From assembly GCA_905221605.1 (NCBI GenBank), contig CAJNDS010000298.1:126001-171482 (forward strand): 45,482 nt of DNA, given 5' to 3'. A program made the translations under genes and the position numbers. Positions 40,608 through 45,482 of this stretch are shown one piece after another. Position 1 is the stretch's first letter, and every line of letters starts with the position of its first letter. The stretch is from Symbiodinium natans. Lineage: Eukaryota; Sar; Dinophyceae; Suessiales; Symbiodiniaceae. Below the pieces are notes generated by a model. The model did no database searches. It had not been told where the DNA came from and saw only the letters and a program-made list of their open reading frames with translations.

Positions 40608-40811
40608 ATGATCCGGATACAGCTCGGCTACGACTTCGAGTCCCCCCAACGGGTCTGCTACAAGACGAACCTGTGCGAGCAGATGCGAGCAGCAAGTGGC
40701 CAGAACGAGCACAGTCACCGATGGTCTGTAAACTTTGCGTATGTCACACTCATTACCGGGAGCGGCATGAAGCCATCCGAGCTGTTCTGCTATCAGTCAC
40801 TTGCGCACTAG
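40608..40811 (+). CDS. Hypothetical coding stretch (MIRIQLGYDFESPQRVCYKT)
   Basis: Nearly all third positions are G/C from ATG 40608 to about 40722 (NLCEQMRAASGQNEHSHRW); the frame then runs to TAG 40809-40811. Another + frame (40502-40882) is also open. Family not recognised; it may be an exon. Confidence 0.45.
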   Translation: MIRIQLGYDFESPQRVCYKTNLCEQMRAASGQNEHSHRWSVNFAYVTLITGSGMKPSELFCYQSLAH

Positions 40812-40928
40812 TACTTTTTAACACGGACGCATGCTGGACTGTTTGGCAATTATTTGTCGTTGGTACGGAAAAAAACGACTAGTTCAACTGGCTGCTTCCC
40901 GAGAGACATGCGAGACCCCGTGCTACAG

Positions 40929-41012
40929 GCCACACTGCTGCACATGCAAGCAGAGCTTCATGCCGGCACGAGCCGTCTCCAGCGCGTGGAGGCTGGTGCT
41001 GCGCAGAGACAA
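40929..41012 (+). CDS. Coiled-coil exon (ATLLHMQAELHAGTSRLQRV)
   Basis: 84 nt, phase 0, CTACAG|G to AGACAA|GCTGCA. High third-position GC; the frame runs on to a GT donor at 41038. Confidence 0.65.
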
Positions 41013-44000
41013 GCTGCAGGGAGGGATTTGAAGCTAGGTGTGAGGGTTCAAGGTTAAGACAGGGGGTGTGTGGAGCACATTCCTCGTTGGGCCTGGGCCA
41101 GATCCCTGCCAGGAGGCAACCCACCTTGCTCGAGAGCTTGCCCAGGGCCAAGTACAAGGGTTCTTGCCAGCGCAAGGCCACAACAAATACAAAGATACTA
41201 GAACATTCCCTTCGTACGTCTCACTGCCTCACATGATTCCTACGGCATTGTGCCAGAATGCCGTCACATGAATCCCTCCTTGTGTCTGAGCTCCCTCAAT
41301 GCAGGTCATGATCCCTTGATCCCTAGTCTTTTTTGAGATCCCACAGCCGTAGATTGTAGACAGAAAGTCGGTTCAGACCCTGTTGTACTCTCCTACCGTT
41401 TGGAGTCCTGCGTCTGTGTGATGTCTCTCCCGCTGCCCACTGCTTGCCGTGTGGTTTTCGCTGCACGCTCGGCCACTTCCCCCCGACCCCGTCCCGGCCC
41501 GCCCGCGTGCGCGAGCGCTTTGATTCTGTTCTGTTATGCGTGCACGCCAAGCCATTCGAGTGCTGGGGTCTTACAAGGAAGTGTTTTGGTAAGTGTCAGC
41601 TTGGAGCATCCCACAAGTTTCAACACCCTGTAATGGCCTTCATCCTTAAAGCATTCCAGGCAGAACAGCAAAGAGTGAAAGCAGCAGCAGCCGTGGCGCA
41701 GGCCCATGTTCTGGGGCGGTCGATTGAGGGTTAAAGTTTGCTTGGCGGGTTCGGTAATTCACGGGTAAGGTTCCTTGCATGAGGTTCAACGCTCCAACGG
41801 TAGCAAGCAGCAGAAAGCACATAAAGAGTCTGAGGTTGCTTCGTCTGGTCATGTCGAATCCGGACAACAGGTCCTGAAGTTCGAATCTCCGATTTTGCTC
41901 CGGGTCGACACGCTTGCCTTCGGGTATGCAATGCAAACCCCACAGATCCCAAATCCGAACCTGTTTCATCGCGTAGCATGAGCCCAGAGTCTGACACCCT
42001 GAGCACGAGAAGCCCTGGAGGGCTCAGCAGGTTGTTCCTGCAAGGCAGTGCAGCGGGACGAGGCCATCGCCTTCGGTGGGTCTCCTGCTTTATCCTACAG
42101 TAAGCCCAAGTTGTGGCTTGTCGGGCGTGCTTCGCCCAGCTATGCCACCGCTACATACCTTGCAAGCCGTGGTTCTCGGGCCGAGGGTATGGGATACGCC
42201 ACAAAAAGCTCCTACTGCTTACAGAGTTGTGCTTTTGCAAGTCTTTTCTTGGGGACATCGTGGCATTTGGAGATTGGTTTAGCTTTGTCGGTGTCACTAA
42301 AGTCGCGGACTCCTGCAACCTTTACGCAGGCTCTGAAACAGGAGCTTCATCTCCAGCCGCCTGCTCAGTGCAAAATGAGCTCTTTCATGGGTTGAACTTA
42401 GCCGTCAACTGGGAGATCTTCACTTTGTCTACGAGGTCCCACCAGTCTCTGTGAAAATGCGTGAATTGTCTGTGCAGTGGTCCGTCAAAAGGGTGCCAAC
42501 TATGTGGCTAGACGAATGACATCACCGAGTCCCCGAGCGCCCCGAAGAATTGGACTGGACCATATCGGCTTCGGGAGTTTTCAGAGTGTCGGGCCCGTGC
42601 CGGCTCCTGAAGTTTGGCCAAGGCAAAAAGCCGAGCTGAAAGATGAATGCCAGGGGCTCGCGGAGTGCTTTCTCAGTACTTGCGGAATTTGGAGGCTCAA
42701 GGCTCCTGGGCCTGCCTGAGAGCTTCAGGGTTCAACGACGCACTGCTGGAATTGAAGCCCAACCGATGACAGTGCATGGTAGACATGTTCACAAGTAAAG
42801 TACCCATGGTGGCCCTGATCCGGCTAGTCTATCTCAACAACCCTCCCATACTTACCGCAGGGGGCCTTGATTGTGATTTCGTTTGTTCCCCACTTCTCCA
42901 TTCTTTCAGTCTTGCTTGCATTGCTTCTCATAACGCATTGGCCTGTATCATCTGCTGTGCATTTTTCAGCCAGCGGCGCCCCACCGACGTCCCAAAAAGC
43001 AACCTGGTGACGTGACTCAAAAGGCCGCCTGTGGGAGCAGAAGAAGCACCAGCTCCTTGCAGAGCAGGCTCGGGAGCAGGGACTCAAGAGACGGCACGGC
43101 TCAGGATTCGGGCGTGTTTGAGGTTCATTCCTGCTGTTTAAGGTTCAGGTCTTCCTATAGGAAGGAGATGCCAAATTTCGAGGTGTCCAATTTCCATCCA
43201 CCATAGCCTCAGGGGTCTCGCTTGTTTACTTTTGACCGCGGTGCACGAGTTAGATTATGTAAGATTTGGGTGATTGAGTCTCAAGGTGTGGTGAGTTCCT
43301 AGCGACTTGGAAACCGATTCCAAACTCGTTGAATTTTGAAAGGCGCGCGTCGAGAGAAACTGGGCGGCGAAGGAGTCAACCAAACCCAATGCCTCGTTTG
43401 GACCTTGAACATTTGGCTTCTTGCCTACCACAAGCTCCACGCGCTTTTTCGATGCCACAGAACCCTGCAGCCACCCAGATCTAGAAGTGCTTTTGGAACA
43501 TCGAAAGCTTCAGAACCTAAATCCATGATGCAAGTGCCCAGGCCCCACTTACCATCCACTTGCCCTTTGAAGACCCTCAACCCCTACAAGGTTAACAGCC
43601 CCAAAGCAATGAAGATCTGAAGCAACAAGCGCTACACTGTCAGTCCCACCCCCAACAGAAGTTCGGAATTCGAAGGCTGCTGAGGCTGCTGGGATTGCCA
43701 AGACACAAGAGGCACAGACTACTGTCGTGGTTGCTTAACGGGTAGGTAGTGGCTTTTGCAGGTTCGGAGATGATCAATTGTGTTGGCCAAGCTTTGCTAC
43801 CATTCTTCGTTTCGGTACTATTGTTGCAAGCGCAGTATGTTTGCTTGTCGTGCTTTCGCATGTTCGGGCACCACAAGCAAGCATCGTTTGGCCCAAGATG
43901 CGTTGGGAATGGAGAGCTCGCACGCCGACACAGCCACATGCAATCAGGCTCCGTACACTGCAAGGCTGAATCAATCCAATCCTTTGAAGGCTTGTCTCAA

Positions 44001-44895
44001 GTTGAAAGGTCGGAAGCAGAACAGATCTGGCGACAGCCCCACGTCACATGGCCAGTCCTGCAGCAAAAACAGACAGTGAAGCACAACTGCCGCAAAACCC
44101 CCAGATCCGACATCTGGACACCCTGACACTTTCCCGAGCCAGTGTAGAACCCGTCTGTCGTTGCACTGTCAGTTTCCATGCATGATTTGCGCACACTTGG
44201 CTTGTTTGAGTTTGCGCAGCCAGACGCTAGACCGTACTGCAGGCAGCATGGGCATTGGAGCGCTCAGAAGCAGCTCTACAGGCATTCTGCAAGAGCATTG
44301 GAATGCGGAATTGTGGTTTGTCTCCCTTCTTTGTTGATCTGCTCGATGACATGGGATTCCGGCAGAAAGTTTCTTAACACTGCGTCTCGCTCCGATGCCT
44401 TGATTAGCTGTACAAGAATTTGAGGTTCGGAATGTTTTGGATTTCAAGCTTTCCGTCTCGGGATAGCAGCTCAGGCGCTTCGGATGAGATCACCATGACA
44501 GCTATCAGCGCGTGGCAGAAGAGTTTTTTACAGCAACGTTTCACCTTTATCGGGTGACCCAGTCAGCAATGGCGGGCTGTAAATACTGCGGACTAGCATA
44601 AGGATTGCTTGAATACCCGAATCGAAAGAGTTTCAGCGTAACACAACACAAACACTGTAACAGCCACAAGAGAAGCACATAGACGTCACAGGCATGAACT
44701 AAATCCGCAGCACATCTGAGACTGGGTAAAAATGTTGAACATTGAGCGGTTCATGCTGATCGGAAGCGGCTGTCCTTCTCCCTCGTGGAAGTCGAAGAGC
44801 AGCTACACACACGTGCATACGCGAAGGCAACCTACTACCAGCAACAGCAGCGAGCAGCAGCTTTTTTTACGGAAGGGCGCAAAGAGTGCCAATAG
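40929..44895 (+). CDS. Coiled-coil protein gene, many short exons (provisional)
   Basis: Gene-level entry over exons 40929-41012, 41113-41146, 41377-41588, 41660-41701, 42045-42075, 42478-42701, 43024-43098, 43676-43711, 44243-44281 and 44767-44895. Most encode Ala/Gln/Glu/Arg-rich heptads with no Pro or Gly: HMQAELHAG, EQQRVKAAAAVAQ, LLAEQAREQGLK, AAEAAGIAKTQE, AAWALERSEAALQ, VEVEEQLHTRAYAK. The joins 41701 to 42045 and 42075 to 42478 are phase-consistent; others are not proven. Two non-helical exons interrupt: a Cys-rich one (41377) and a Ser/Pro/Arg one (42478). Long coiled-coil proteins of this kind are usually cytoskeletal, centrosomal or Golgi tethers; nothing here chooses between them. 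Confidence 0.5.
41113..41146 (+). CDS. Coiled-coil exon (EATHLARELAQ)
   Basis: After TGCCAG|G, donor CCCAGG|GCCAAG. Helical and open, but phase to the next exon is unproven. Confidence 0.5.
41377..41588 (+). CDS. Cys-rich exon (LCDVSPAAHCLPCGFRCTLG)
   Basis: 212 nt after GGTTCAG, ending TTTTG before a perfect GTAAGT donor. Contains PCCTLLP, LCD, HCLPCGFRC, HF, LLCVHAKPFECWG and KCFG, giving eleven Cys and several His that could bind zinc, though spacing does not match a finger I can name. Proline and arginine in the middle. Confidence 0.6.
41660..41701 (+). CDS. Coiled-coil exon (AEQQRVKAAAAVAQ)
   Basis: 42 nt, phase 0, TTCCAG|G to GCGCAG|GCCCAT. Joins in phase to 42045 (AVAQ-AVQRDEAIAF). 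Confidence 0.65.
42045..42075 (+). CDS. Exon (AVQRDEAIAF)
   Basis: 31 nt, GCAAG|G to TTCG|GTGGGT, phase 1 end. Joins to 42478 as AIAF-V-VRQKGANYVARRM. Confidence 0.6.
42478..42701 (+). CDS. Exon (VRQKGANYVARRMTSPSPRA)
   Basis: 224 nt after TGTGCAG; later reads KAELKDECQGLAECFLS. Donor CTCAAG|GCTCCT in phase 0; without it the frame stops at TGA 42718-42720. Confidence 0.65.
43024..43098 (+). CDS. Coiled-coil exon (RLWEQKKHQLLAEQAREQG)
   Basis: 75 nt, CAAAAG|G to CACG|GCTCAG. Strong heptads; two other + frames are open here but are Arg/Ser or Pro/Ala low complexity. Confidence 0.65.
43676..43711 (+). CDS. Helical exon (AAEAAGIAKTQE)
   Basis: 36 nt, phase 0, TCGAAG|G to CAAGAG|GCACAG. The frame continues AQTTVVVA to TAA. 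Confidence 0.5.
43749..44126 (+). other. 125-codon open frame, uncertain
   Basis: Contains a hydrophobic stretch (LLPFFVSVLLLQAQY) and then Gln/Glu-rich sequence. A shorter frame over the same bases also encodes a hydrophobic run. No splice or codon-bias support, so not called as a gene. Confidence 0.25.
44243..44281 (+). CDS. Coiled-coil exon (AAWALERSEAALQ)
   Basis: 39 nt, phase 0, CTGCAG|G to CTACAG|GCATTC. The frame is open further (AFCKSIGMRNCG...) to TAA 44371-44373, so this could be a terminal exon. Confidence 0.6.
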
Positions 44896-45482
44896 ATGGC
44901 TGGGGTCCGTTGGGTTACAGAGTTTCAATTCAAACGTCAGTGTTGCCATTCCATCTGCTATTTGTTGGCAGGATGCGCAGCTGCGCGTCGGCAGGCTTCG
45001 AAGTGCCGGCCTTGTTTGTGAGTGTGTTTGGATTCAGCAAACATCGGGTCAGGACAAGCGCCGGATCAAAAAAAGAGATGCTCTTCCACGTGGTCTGACT
45101 CACGTTGCATGCTCATTCGACCTATTAGCGCCTCATCTGTGTCCGATTCACACGACTATTCGATTCATGCGGGTGTTGTGTACATGGTGGCTTAGTATAC
45201 ATGAAAGGTTCCGGCACGCGAAAGAAAAACTGGTCGAATTCCTAGTCGGAAGTTGGGCCCCGTGTAGATCAGGCAGCAAACTTGTGTTGTCCGTGAACAT
45301 TGCTTACGTCCTTCTTGGAACTTCTTCAATTCTTGCAACTGCGCTGTTGCTAGTTGTCGGACTCCGTTTTCGATGTTTTGTGTATGCGAGAAACTGGCAA
45401 ATGAAAATCTCGGGTATTGTCAGATTTGTGCGTCGTGTCTTTAGAAGGTTCTACTTTTGCTGCGGTACGGTTCGCCATGTGA
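44732..45482 (+). CDS. Open frame to the window edge with a transmembrane helix (partial)
   Basis: No stop in 250 codons from ATG 44732 to the last base; an inner ATG stands at 45167. The convincing part is from about 45200: FRHAKEKLVEFLVGSW, then a helix VNIAYVLLGTSSILATALLL (45293-45370), then a basic/aromatic segment with VRRVFRRFYFCCG. The first 150 codons overlap a coiled-coil exon in another frame, so the real exon probably begins later. It may be the C-terminal anchor of the coiled-coil gene or a new gene. Truncated by the window. Confidence 0.45.
   Translation, partial: MLNIERFMLIGSGCPSPSWKSKSSYTHVHTRRQPTTSNSSEQQLFLRKGAKSANRWLGSVGLQSFNSNVSVAIPSAICWQDAQLRVGRLRSAGLVCECVWIQQTSGQDKRRIKKRDALPRGLTHVACSFDLLAPHLCPIHTTIRFMRVLCTWWLSIHERFRHAKEKLVEFLVGSWAPCRSGSKLVLSVNIAYVLLGTSSILATALLLVVGLRFRCFVYARNWQMKISGIVRFVRRVFRRFYFCCGTVRHV
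44767..44895 (+). CDS. Coiled-coil exon (SLVEVEEQLHTRAYAKATYY)
   Basis: After ATCGGAAG, reads RLSFSLVEVEEQLH and QQQQRAAAFFTEGRKECQ to TAG 44893-44895; a GC donor at GAAGG|GCGCAA (44877) is an alternative end. It overlaps the long frame 44732-45482, which uses another register. Confidence 0.5.
   Translation, partial: RLSFSLVEVEEQLHTRAYAKATYYQQQQRAAAFFTEGRKECQ

Noticed and set aside
41646-41969. Minus-strand ORF with a signal-peptide-like start (LRLFMCFLLLATVGALNLMQ)
   Set aside because: Attractive, but alone on the minus strand, overlaps a supported + exon and has no other support.
42690-42702. GGCTCAAG near 42694 as a second relic spliced leader
   Set aside because: Only 8 nt match, upstream bases differ (GGAG), and it sits inside a coding exon as R-L-K codons.

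Overview
The window reads as dinoflagellate nuclear DNA. Four sequence features point there. (1) Genes are broken into very short exons (13-200 nt) whose introns mostly begin with GC (some GT, one probable GA) and end in AG followed by G. (2) Every supported exon is on the + strand. (3) An intronless gene at 36.6-38.0 kb carries the last 11 nt of the dinoflagellate spliced leader just upstream of its ATG, the mark of a retroposed mRNA. (4) TTTAGGG-type repeats lie inside non-coding DNA. A Symbiodiniaceae-like or Polarella-like genome is likely, but the family cannot be fixed from this window. I saw no tRNA, rRNA or CRISPR, and no transposase or reverse transcriptase.

Layout. 0.24-1.46 kb is a ~217 bp repeat array that flips orientation near 0.62 kb. 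1.60-1.67 kb is a TA microsatellite. 2.05-5.07 kb is a 52/53 bp satellite whose every unit holds a 9 bp-stem hairpin. 5.16-10.50 kb holds eight short phase-0 exons of an unrecognised protein. 11.25-19.36 kb holds exons of a second gene: a helical, coiled-coil N-terminal half followed by RCC1 (beta-propeller) repeats. 22.23-25.37 kb is a complete four-exon homologue of the splicing regulator CHERP (SURP domain, CTD-interaction domain, Q/P-rich linker, C-terminal YxPLDP region). 25.4-27.3 kb is non-coding with AATTATAAT, poly-G and telomere-like repeats. 27.3-35.4 kb holds a second set of RCC1-type exons and then coiled-coil exons. 36.57-37.98 kb is the retroposed single-exon gene for a membrane protein with two blocks of 18-residue NGA(Y/F)DNNA repeats, a family I do not recognise. 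38.26-38.56 kb and 40.6 kb hold hypothetical coding segments. 40.9-44.9 kb holds short exons of a coiled-coil protein. An open frame with a transmembrane helix runs off the right edge.

Exons were found by codon bias, AG|G acceptors, G|GC or G|GT donors and reading-phase agreement between neighbours. The CHERP joins and several RCC1 joins restore conserved protein motifs across the splice, which independently supports them. Exons without that support are given lower confidence, and gene boundaries other than CHERP and the retrogene are provisional. Because exons are so short, most real coding sequence here is invisible to a simple long-ORF search.
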